Source of the DNA: Petrosia ficiformis
Lineage: Eukaryota > Porifera > Demospongiae > Haplosclerida > Petrosiidae
NCBI GenBank assembly: GCA_947044365.1
Contig: OX345645.1
Location: 4,163,741-4,227,740, forward strand
Length of the DNA: 64,000 nucleotides
Direction of reading: 5' to 3'
A program made the position numbers and the translations under genes. The first letter of the stretch is position 1, and every line of letters starts with the position of its first letter. This document shows positions 34,948 to 47,620 of the stretch, one piece after another. Below the pieces are notes generated by a model. That model ran no database searches, had not been told where the DNA came from, and saw nothing but the letters and a program-made list of their open reading frames with translations.

Positions 34948-37900
34948 TAATAATTATGATAGTCATTTTTTTTGTTGTAAGAAAAAATGTCTAGCTGATT
35001 TATTACTTGTGGAGAAGCAACTAGTTTAGTTGCTACATTGAGCACACCCCTCGATCCGAGTGTCTTGATCGTTTAAATCTGAACAAGCCTCACCCCACAT
35101 GTATCATTAACAAGTTGCTGTTGATCCTAATCATAAATAAGGTAATGTTTATATGTGGCTATTTTAGTGAATTTGAGGAGAATGTTCACGTATTGTTACA
35201 ACCACTCCTCCTAAGCCTGAGCGTGTATGTGCATGCTAGCTAAAATGTCTGCCTGTACCATTGTACAGAAACTTGAACATCACAGAAGTAGCATCAACTG
35301 TTCCAAGTTACTTACCTCAGGTGTCAGAGCGTGGAGACAAACACTCCATTGTCAGTTTTGTCACAACAGCTATGTTGAAGCTAACCACATCGAAGAAGAC
35401 AAAATAAATATGCTGGTAAAATAGTCAAGCATGTGGTTAGAGCAACTACAGCTACTGCTATTATTTATGTTAAAATATGAAAAACATTGAAATTAATACC
35501 TGTCAAATCTGCATTGGGTAGCAAATCGATAAACTATACACTGTTTTTGAAGAAGGTTACCCTAGTTACCCAGGTAATCAGTTTATATTTCCAAGATATA
35601 TTTTATTGTCTTTGCCATACAGACTACAGCATCATTATTTTATTGGGCATGTCACATTTAAAACTAAAAAGTATTAAACTTGTAGAAATGCTATTTAAAG
35701 TGAATTATGATATCAATTAGCAAAATTGGAACAAATGGATGCTATTAATAAAGTCCATGATTTCCAAACTCTTTTATTTTTAGACATGCCCCCAGTATTG
35801 CTGGTAACTGAAATGGAACAGCATGGGATGATTGTCATAACTAATTACGAAAATTCCTTGTAACAAGTCTATCATACACATATACTTGCCCAGATGTCCT
35901 TCATCTGTGACACCTACAATTCATATTTCAGCTGTTAAAGAAGTCTTAAAAATCACTTTTTCAATTATTTCTAGCTATATTATATATATAAATAAATAAA
36001 TATATAATATAAATTATATAAAATTAACCCTATTGATAGTTACCATCTCTTAATTATGTAATTAAATATTCTTTATCTTACAGTTGAAGGGATGAGGGTG
36101 CAAAGTCCCTCAGGAGGAGCTATTGAAACTCCTAGAGGGTACGTTAATAATCAGTGATATTCAAATACTCATTATTTGTACATGAAGCAAGGTATCTAGG
36201 TGGAGTCTTTTTGGATACATAATTTAGATACAGGATGAAATAAATCAAGTTATTTTGATTGGTCATGTGACTAAGTACACCATTTCCTAAATTTAATTGG
36301 TCATCATCTATTTTAGGTGGTAGCTAATATTACTAAAACTAATAATAATAATGATGTTAGGAGGTACTTCCTGTGCACGAACACTGTGTCCACCACTTGT
36401 GACCATTCTATGTGTGAAAGTGTATGAAAAATAAGTAATGACTACTAGCAATTTCATCCTCTGTATCCTTTACAAAAAGGCCGAATATGTATATGTATGT
36501 ATGAGCTATGAATGTATGTACTGTATGTACTGTATGTACTGTATGTATGTATGTATAATTATTATGAATGTATGTGTATGTATGTACTATGTATGTATAT
36601 AATGCTACATGCATGTACATGTATGTGTGTACTATGTAAGTATGTACATGTATGTATATTGTATAATATACATACATACACATGTAGTACATACACATAC
36701 ATGTACATGTACATGTAGCATTATATACATACATAGTACATGCATACTATGTATGTACCTGTATGTATGTATGTAGCATGCTACATGTATGTATGTATGC
36801 ATGTATGTGTGTGTGTGTGTATGTATGAATTATGAATGTATGTAAACACATGTATGTGCTAGTAATATTACATGTATGTATGTATGTATAATTATGTATG
36901 TGTGTATGTATGTACATGTACATGTATGTATGTGTGTATGTATGTACATACACATGTATGTATTAAGGATGTGTATCATCAAAATTTTCTGTCCCAATTA
37001 TCATATAAAGTTTATCACGACAATTGCAATACTTTAAAGCTTTGTGTTCTTCCATGTAGCAAATCCACAAATGATAAAGAAGATTAGTCATGTTGCCACT
37101 GTAACCCAAATCCCCCTTACACAAATGACAAATTACCTCTTTGCTGTTTAGTTCGAGCATTGACCTTGAATCTGAATAACTGCCAAATCTTGCTTTTGGC
37201 TCCTACAAGTGGAGCCAACGAACCATGCTATCCTTCAACTTCCTTGCTAGTCTACCCATCTGCATACAAACTGAACTGCGCATGCATGAACACATGTGTC
37301 AAGCAATAATAATTAATAAAATTAAATATTATAATTATATTGCAATATAGATTCCTGATATCGCTTATCACGATAATTACTTCAGTGATAAAAATATCAC
37401 TATATCGATATTATCGCACATCCTTAGTATGTATCTTTGTATAATTATGTATGTGTGTATGTATGTACATGTACATGTATGTATGTATCATTATGTATGT
37501 ATGTGTGTATTAACTATGAATCAGACCTGGGTTCAATTACAAACACAATTACATTTACAGGGGCAATTACAATTCACAATTACTGAGTAATTTCATTGGC
37601 TTAAAATTAGAATTGAATTACTAAAATTTAATACTAACTATATTTATATGTAAATCAATCAGTATTACACCTAATAAACTGTCTAGTAGCAATGATACAA
37701 GTGCTTGGCTAAGAGCTTCACCGATTTCTCATTCCCTTGGACTCTCCATCCACCCAAATGAATTTGTGATAGCTTTAAGAATATGGTTGAGTATTCATTG
37801 TTTCCCTTCTAGTCCACTTTCACTTGGTTTCTGTGGCTCAGTCATAGATCATAATGGTGACCACCTATTAGGATGTGGCCATAACCCATTACGAATACAT

Positions 37901-40900
37901 TGGCATGAGAGTTTATGTGATATTGTTTAACATTCACTTCATCAAGATTGGCCTTAGTGCGAAGAGAACAAAGATTATCAGGAGCATCACAGGATCGACC
38001 CGGTGATATTTTTCATCCTAATTTTCTCAATGGCAAACCCACCTACTTTGATCTCACTGTTTGCAATTCACTACAACCTGGCATTATCAATTTATCATCA
38101 ATTTATTATCAATTTCTGCTGGTGTAGCGGGTTTGCAAGGTGAACAAAGTAAGGACAATAAATATGCCAATACAGTTGAGAAAGCAGGTGGAGAATTTGT
38201 TCCTTTAGCAGTTGAAACACTAGGCCTATGGACACCATTTGCAAGAAAAATACTATCTCAAATAGTGGCTAGAACTATAGTACACAATGGTCTACCTTTG
38301 AAATTGGTTGACAAGAATTTAATCCAACAACTCTCTATCAAACTATGGAGCTATAATGCTAAAATGATTTTACAATATTTTTTCTGTCAGCCATCTAATC
38401 CATTGTGGGATTCACCCTTTGACTAAACTTTACTTTATTATAATTATTTTGGAAATTATTTTGGAAATTACCCAAATTAGGGTATTACACCTTATTATTT
38501 TATGTACTTTACTTACCAAATTACTATAAATTAGACGTATATTTATTGTCACCTAAGTTCTGAAAAAGAGCATCATTTAAAGAACATCGCTTTGGTCTAA
38601 ATATTGGTCTAAATATTGGTCTAAATGCTGGTTTAACTGCAGTACATCTTTATGACTTAAACTTAAATAACATTACAATTACAATTATATTGTTAACTGA
38701 CATATGTGTCAATTACAATTACACAACTTTAGCTGTAATTGTCAACTGAATTACAATTACAATTGTAATTGAACCCAGGTCTGCTATGAATGTATGTATG
38801 CATTTACTACATATGTATATAATACTACATGTATGTACATATATGTATGTGGAATGTGTGTCAGTGTTTTCCCTAGAAAAAAGTCTAAGTGTGCATAAAA
38901 CCACACCCCTAATTAATTACATAACTACATTCTTTACCTCACCCTATTTCGCTAGCTCTATTACTCTCATTTTATAAGACTCAACATTTTTACTTACTTT
39001 GCTGGAAAGAAGAGTTGTTAAGAAAGCCACTGATGTAAACTTATGCTTTGTGTGCTATCAGCAGGAAGACAGCAAGGCGAGCATTTGAAGGGTAATGCCC
39101 AAATCATTACTCATCTGTATAACTTTCACAATTTAAACAGTACAGACTTTTAACTCACTTAGTTAGTCAGAAGACAAACTAAGAAATCCATAGCTAACAA
39201 AATCGAAACAGCGAAAGATTGTCTGGAACGGTTGCTTCGGATTCTTGGTTCAAGTGTCAAATGTCTTTTCCACTCAAAAAAGATGCTTGTTGCTATATGA
39301 ACATCCTTTTTTTTTGAGTGGAAAAAAAACATTTGACACTTGGACCAAGATTTTGAAGCAACTGTTACAGACTGTCTTTCGCCCGTAGGGTGTGGCGGTC
39401 TGGTGACAAGACTATTACGGGAAGCAATAATTAATTAATTGAGGGTATATCACCCACCCACTTCCTGTTAGTATTTAAAGTATGCTGAGAGTGCTAAACG
39501 TGCTTTGAGCAAAACACTGATGTGTGTACATGTATTATGATGATATATGTATTTATGTATGTATGTACTGTATATGCTTAAAGAAACACTTCTCCTGAAT
39601 ACACACCTACCTTGTTTAGATGCCAAGGTGAAACCTAAAGAAACGGTACTAAATGCCTGACCTTAATTAAATGTCTGGGTGTGGCGTCTACAAACATGTA
39701 TTGTTTTATAGTTTGTGAGTTTTACTCAATTTAGTCTGAAATTTGTTATCAAAAGTACTGAAAGAGAACTATAGTGTAAGTGGAAGCTAGTTATTCCAAG
39801 CAGGTAAGTCAGGATAAGCACTCACTTTTCAGAAAGTTGGCTGTTGGCGGTCTCCTCCATCGAGTCTGTCTGCTCTCAGTCCGCAATCAAGGAAGTAACA
39901 TGATGGTTTGAAAGTTGTAGGTAGTTAGTTATAAGATTGATAATGATGAATGGAAAGTTTCAACAGTTCCAAGATAGTTTAAGAGAACAAACACCTATCT
40001 TGTTTTAATGTTAGGTGCTGAGGTCCAGAAGAGAAATAGACCCCGCATGTTTCTGTAAGCGGTGTGTATGTATGTATATATGTACATGTTATGTTATGTC
40101 TGAAAGGACTTTACTACATATTTGGGTAGTCGGATTAACTTCATTGTTTTTTAGAACAATGACATTATCGTACATTGACTTTTAATTATTTTTCATTTTG
40201 TAGGACTACCTCGGCCTGAGGGTGAGGGGATGGGAATTGGTCTGGACAGTTGTGTGATGCCTACTAGACATTCTGGTATTTATCTGATTCAAACGACAGA
40301 TTTGTATCCTTCTATAAAAATAATAATGAATGCATAGATATATATTATTTAGTTGCTTTAATATTTAAAATGTTTAAAACACTCCATATTCAACCATTCG
40401 AAATATAATATATAATTACTATCACTATTACTAACTATATTACTGTTTAAACATAATTATTGTAATAGCTACTATTACACTCAGTTACTCAGTTTCTCTG
40501 GTTGGGAAATAGTGACTAGTCAGCCACCTTATTTACAGTATAACTCACAGGACAGTTCTTTAACAAGTGAGGCAAACCCTCTTGGATCCATAGAGCATAC
40601 TATGTGCTGCAGTGTTACATCCTTCAGCTCTTCTCTAGTTCTCAAAAAGATGTTTTTATTACTATTACGCTGTTTTCTAATACTATTGTTCATTATTATT
40701 AAACATGTTATTACTATTACCCATGTTTTATCTGGACTGATTGATTATTACTTTCTATATACATGTACATGTAAATGACAAGCATTTAAGCATACATGTA
40801 CATGTACATGATGATGTAATACCGCAATACTTGAGATTTCAATGTGTCTGTTAGTTCTCTGAAAAATGATTTATACCTTAACGATACCAGTTTTTATCCA

Positions 40901-43900
40901 TTAGTTGAGGATCCCTATTTTCAGGTATGGAAATGACTATAGATCATGTAATATGGATTTTCATTATCATTATCATTTAATAAATGCATCTATCTTAATT
41001 GAGAGGGTAAGATAATAGAGTATCCTATCATTGCATTTTTCTCATGTGACTTTCTGAAACCTTGTTGCAGTTCTTGTATAACCTCTGTAACTACATCAGA
41101 AATCATAGTTTGTAGAAATTCCTTCTCAGTTAGTTACATTCATTGCATATCATATCCATGTAACTACATATACAACACATATGTGACACACATACATGTA
41201 TGTTATATGATTATATTTAAACCAGTAGAAAGCAATCATAGGGAAAGCCCTGTGAGCCATAAGAACATTACATGTTATTATACTTCACTGGATACTAGTG
41301 TTGTATTAGTTAACTATAACTAAAACCCCTTTTAGTAAGGCAGTTTGACTTTCAGTTAACTAAACTATAACTAAATTACAGGTCTACTGTAATAACTATA
41401 ACTAACTAAAATGGAAAATGGCCAATAATGGCATTTTTAGTTAACTAAAACTAAAACTGTTTTAGTAAGCCTAATATTACCTTAGTTAATTAACTATAAC
41501 TAAAACTGTTATAAACTATACATACTATAACTAAAACTAAAAGTGAAATAACGCTACTTAATTAAAATGGGTGTGGACAATTAATTATTATTTCAGCCAA
41601 TAATTAATTATGTACAATACTCATTGTATATAGTGTAGGTGAAATTGTGACCTTCCATTTATAGAGGCTGAAATGATAAATGCATTTTGTAAAGGAAGCC
41701 AAAAAACCTTTTGTACCTATCAGTGTTCTGCCCAGACTATATATAGAGTGATGATTGGATTCTAACTTGCATTTAGTCCTGTTTACCCAGTATGTACTTA
41801 ATTGTGTATCAGTTAAGTACATTATATAATAGTGAGGTGACTATAAAGATGGTTAATTTGACTGAGAAGTGATTCATCTGAGAGTTGGTTCGTCCCAACC
41901 AGTGTGGGGAGAACACTTCTTAAGAAGATTAATGATGGATACCTTCTTGTATAGAATGGCTGAACAGTTAGTGTTTGAAAGAAAACATCGATTGAAATAT
42001 TGCCAATATTAGATGGTCTCATTTATAGTAGCAATGTATTGCAACATATCTGATTTATTATATCTAGTTTACTCTTTTATTTTTCTTCTCTTCAGGGTAA
42101 AATAGCATGTGCTAATGTCTTGAGTGATCTGTATGCAATGGGTGTGGAACATTGTGACAACATGCTCATGTTACTAGGAGTCAGTGAAGTGTTAACTAAG
42201 AGACAAAGAGAAGTTATTACACCACTTGTAATTCAAGGGTTTAATGGTTAGTATTAGTGATGTAGTATAATTGAGACCATAGCATTAGGATGAGTATACC
42301 ACTTGTAATTCAATGGTTTAATGGTTAGTATTAGTAATGTAGTATAGTTGAGACCATAGCATTAGGATGAGTATACCACTTGTAATTCAATGGTTTAATG
42401 GTTAGTATTAGTGATGTAGTATAGTTGAGACCATAGCATTAGGATGAGTATACCACTTGTAATTCAATGGTTTAATGGTTAGTATTAGTGATGTAGTATA
42501 GTTGAGACCATAGCATTAGGATGAGTATACCACTTGTAATTCAATGGTTTAATGGTTAGTATTAGTGATGTAGTATAGTTGAGACCATAGCATTAGGATG
42601 AGTATACCACTTGTAATTCAATGGTTTAATGGTTAGTATTAGTGATGTAGTATAGTTGAGACCATAGCATTAGGATGAGTATACCACTTGTAATTCAATG
42701 GTTTAATGGTTAGTATTAGTGATGTAGTATAGTTGAGACCATAGCATTAGGATGGGTATACCACTTGTAATTCAATGGTTTAATGGTTAGTATTATAGTT
42801 GAGACTATAGCATTAGGATGGGTATACCACTTGTAATTCAATGGTTTAATGGTTAGTATTAGTGATGTAGTATAGTTGAGACTATAGCATTAGGATGGGT
42901 ATACCACTTGTAATTCAATGGTTTAATGGTTAGTATTAGTGATGTAGTATAGTTGAGACCATAGCATTAGGATGAGTATACCACTTGTAATTCAATGGTT
43001 TAATGGTTAGTATTAGTACTTGAATATATATAGGGACTATTACCATGGCAACAGATTTTTAGCTACATGTAATTAGTGATGTAGTATAGTTGAGACCATG
43101 CCTTTAAGTTGTTGAAGATTAAAATTTTGATATTGTACATGTACATGTATGTACATGTAGTATGTACCACTGATGATTATCATGTGTTATATCAGTGTTT
43201 CCCCTTGGATAAATATTAAGGATGGAGTATATCAGTATTATATGATGTTTGGTCAGCAATGTTCAAAGTGTATTTCAGCATAAACTTAAAAACTAAAGTG
43301 TGGAGACCATGGTAACACCATTTGGGGAAAACATGTACTGTATATTTTTGAGGTTATAAATTGATCAATGAAGATTCACTGAAACTTTAAGTTCCAAACT
43401 ATTACACTTGAAACTCAATCGAAAACAGATTATGTTACAGACTTAACATTCTACTATTTTCTTGTAGATTTGTGTAAAGAAGCTGGCACTAGCTGTAATG
43501 GAGGCCAGTCAGTCATCAATCCATGGTTCATCATAGGTGGTGTGGCTTCAGGTGTTTGCAGTAAGAATGAGTTCATCATGTGAGTATATTGATCTTGCGC
43601 CAATCACATGGATGTCACATGACCTTCCTTTCAGGCCTAACCAAGCAGTGCCAGGAGATGTTTTAGTACTAACCAAACCGCTAGGTACTCAGATTGCTGT
43701 TAATGCTCACCAATGGCTTGACGAGGTGAGATAATTATTATAATTAATTATAGCATAAATTAGTATGTTTATATTGAAGTAACTAAGATTTGACCATTGT
43801 TGCTTCCGAGTGACACAAATTTATTTACCAATCAAATAGTTACAAGCTAATGATGAACAATATTAGGTCACGATTTGATTGACTATTGTCACAAGTGTAC

Positions 43901-45833
43901 ATCATACCACACCCACTCGTGAGACAAAGATAAATCTACTCTAGGAAATACACTGCATTTGTATTTACAATGTACCACTATGGAAGATTGTTTGATGGTT
44001 ATTTTTGTCAAGAGTCCACACCAAGCTGTAATGATGATGTTATGAATAAGCTTTTAAGTGCCTACTATTACATGAATTAATTAACTACATGTATCACTCG
44101 ACATGAATTAATTAACTACATGTATCACTCAACATGAATTAATTAACCATCCATCACTCAACGTGGATTAATTAACCACCACTCAACATGAATTAATTAA
44201 CCATCACTTAACATGAATTAATTAACCACCACTCAACATGAATTAATTAACTATCACTCAACACGAATTAATTAACTATCACTCAACATGAATTAATTAA
44301 CTACATGTATCACTCAACATGAATTAATTAACCATCCATCACTCAACGTGGATTAATTAACCACCACTCAACATGAATTAATTAACCATCACTTAACATG
44401 AATTAATTAACCACCACTCAACATGAATTAATTAACTATCACTCAACATGAATTAATTAACTACATGTATCACTCAACATGAATTAATTAACCATCCATC
44501 ACTCAACGTGGATTAATTAACCACCACTCAACACGAATTAATTAACTATCACTCAACACGAATTAATTAACTACATGTATCACTCAACATGAATTAATTA
44601 ACCATTCATCACTCAACATGAATTAATTAACTACATGTATCACTTAACATGAATTAATTAACCATCCATCACTCAACGTGGATTAATTAACCACCACTCA
44701 ACATGAATTAATTAACCATCACTTAACATGAATTAATTAACCACCACTCAACATGAATTAATTAACTATCACTCAACATGAATTAATTAACTACATGTAT
44801 CACTTAACCATCCATCACTCAACGTGGATTAATTAACCACCACTTAACATGAATTAATTAACTATCACTCAACACGAATTAATTAACTACATGTATCACT
44901 CAACATAAATTAATTAACCATTCATCACTCAACTTGAATTAATTAACTACATGTATCACTCAACATGAATTAATTAACCACCACTCAACACGAATTAATT
45001 AACTATCACTCAACATGAATTAATTAACTATCACTCAATATGAATTATTTAATCACCTCTCTGATAATACATAGATAGGGTACTGAGACAGAATTGAGAT
45101 AAACAACATTAAATACGAATTAGAATCCTGTAAAAATATTCTGGGCAGAAGACTGTACATTGTACTGAGTCTAGTATACATGTATTTATTATATAACCTT
45201 ACCAAACAGTGACTAAAATAATTACTGAATGATTATCTTCCTTTAGCCTACAAAGTGGAATGGAATTAAAGATTTAGTAACTAAAGAAGAAGGTAAGTGA
45301 TTTGTTTCTGTACAAAACTATTTCTTCGTGTAACCATTATCACATTACATCATACACTCCAGGCTAAGTGTATGGAGGGAGACAGAGGGTGCTGTTTTGT
45401 TAGCATTAAACTATAATGAATGGTTACAAGAATAAACTGCTCTGTACAAATGAATAATAATTTTTCACTCTTAGTTGTTAGTGCTTATACTGCAGCCATG
45501 TATTCAATGGCTAGATTGAACAAGACAGGTGCACAACTTATGCATAAACATGGTAAGAAATATTAACTGATATTTATTGTGTAATACATTCACTAATGAC
45601 AGGTTCACATGGAGCTACTGATGTTACTGGATTTGGAATTGTAGGCCATTTGAGAAATCTTGTAGAATGTCAGACTGCAGCTGTTTCATTTAAATTACAC
45701 ACACTTCCTAGTGAGTTGTTCATCTATCTATCTACATGTACCTATATCTGTCTATCCATCTATCTATCTCTCAATCCATCCATCCCTCTATTTATTTATC
45801 TCTCTGTCTATCAATCTATCAATCAATCAATCA

Positions 45834-45877
<44 letters not shown>

Positions 45878-47531
45878 ATCTTCCTCTCTATCTATCTACA
45901 TGTATCTGTTTATCTATTTTTGTATCTATCTATCTAATTTTTCTTAGTTTTTGATCATATGGATATAATAGCAACTAGAGCAGCTCAGAATGGATTGAAC
46001 TTCAAACTAAGAGAAGGTTTCTCAGCAGAAACATCAGGTTGGAAATACTAACACACACACATACACACAGACACACACAGATACAAACACACAGACATAC
46101 ACATAGACATACACACAGACACACAGAGACAGACACACACAGACACACACACAGACACACAGACACAGATATAGACACACAGACACACAGACACAGACAC
46201 ACACAGACACACACACAGACACACAGATACATTGACACACAGACACACACACAGTGTACTGTACTCTACTCTTAAAATTTGTTTTAACTAGATTTAATTC
46301 ATACTTATGTAAGTTAACACAACCTGAAGTAAACACTTGAAAATTGACCTTGATTGTATAATTAGTATATAGATAATCTAGAACTAGCACATGCTGACCT
46401 TTACACATGGCAAAAACTATATATCTAGTCTCGTGTGGCCAGACCTTCCTAATTAGTGGGAGTGGGGCCATAAAGCGGGGAGAGGGAAAGTCTGGTGACT
46501 CTGAACAGGATTTTGTGTCACTATGGAACGCAATTTTTAGATGACATTTATCATTTACTGTATGACCTAATTCCATTCTAGCTATGGCTGAGTGTTGCAT
46601 TGTCTATCTTAAAGACACATGTATACCACTGAAGGAGACTTAACAGTGATGCCATTTTATACCAGTTTTTCATGAATTGGAAAACTTTTTCCAGCCGTAG
46701 TTATACTATTGCCAGTAGGCAATACTTTCCTGCCACAAATGAACTCCTTTACTGCATAGAACTGGACCTTAGTTTTCCAGTTACCAGAAAAATAGCAGTT
46801 TCTCTCTTTCTAACTTGAACCTTCCAGACATCTTGTGAGTAATGATATTACTATTAAGGAATACGATGTTTCACGTTGTTGCAATCTGTTTGGCTCTGCC
46901 GACATTCCGCTGGAGAACACGAAAACCTGTTCTGAATCACCAGACCTTCCCTCTCCATGCTTCATGGCCCAATCCCTGTTAATTTGGAAGGTCTGGCTAT
47001 GTAGCTAACACTCTGATGAACTAAAGTTTAAAATCTGCTAATACTAAGTACCCACCTGCCAGCCTAACATGTAAGCATTGAAAGAATGAGATATGTATGT
47101 CTTTATGTTTAGAAATAATATGAGTATGATGTATACAGTAATATTTAAACTCCCGGACTCCAAAGAAGGAGTGGTCCCACCCTTTCTGTAGCAAGCCATT
47201 AGTTGTGAGACTAAAGGGTTATTATGGTTATGTGATGACTGGATTGTGGAGCTCCCCTGATGACCTATACACATGTATGTATTCAGAAGATGCCATCTTG
47301 ATCTATTGTGTATATATCTTGAAACTAACTTTACTTAATCTTGTAGCATCAAAACGTATTTATATAGTGTAATTACGTTAAGTAGCTAATTGCTAAATCT
47401 ATACCACATTTTAATCCAAAAAACATGTAGACCTCTATGAGCCTGCATGCTAAAATAATAACCATAGACCATCAAGATGAGTTGGATAAAAACATGAAAT
47501 AGAAAAAAAAGTACTACAGCTGAACACGTAA

Positions 47532-47620
<89 letters not shown>

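Noticed and set aside
36093..36095. TGA as a premature stop making a selenophosphate synthetase pseudogene
   Set aside because: It lies exactly at the known Sec position, the downstream frame is intact over 12 more exons and a SECIS candidate is present.
42214..43020. CRISPR-like regularly spaced repeat
   Set aside because: Units are contiguous 77-bp tandem repeats with no unique spacers, inside an intron of a eukaryotic gene.
45596..46600. Several long ORFs in CTAT and ACACAG tracts
   Set aside because: They are translations of microsatellites; only exons 11 and 12 of selenophosphate synthetase in this area are supported.
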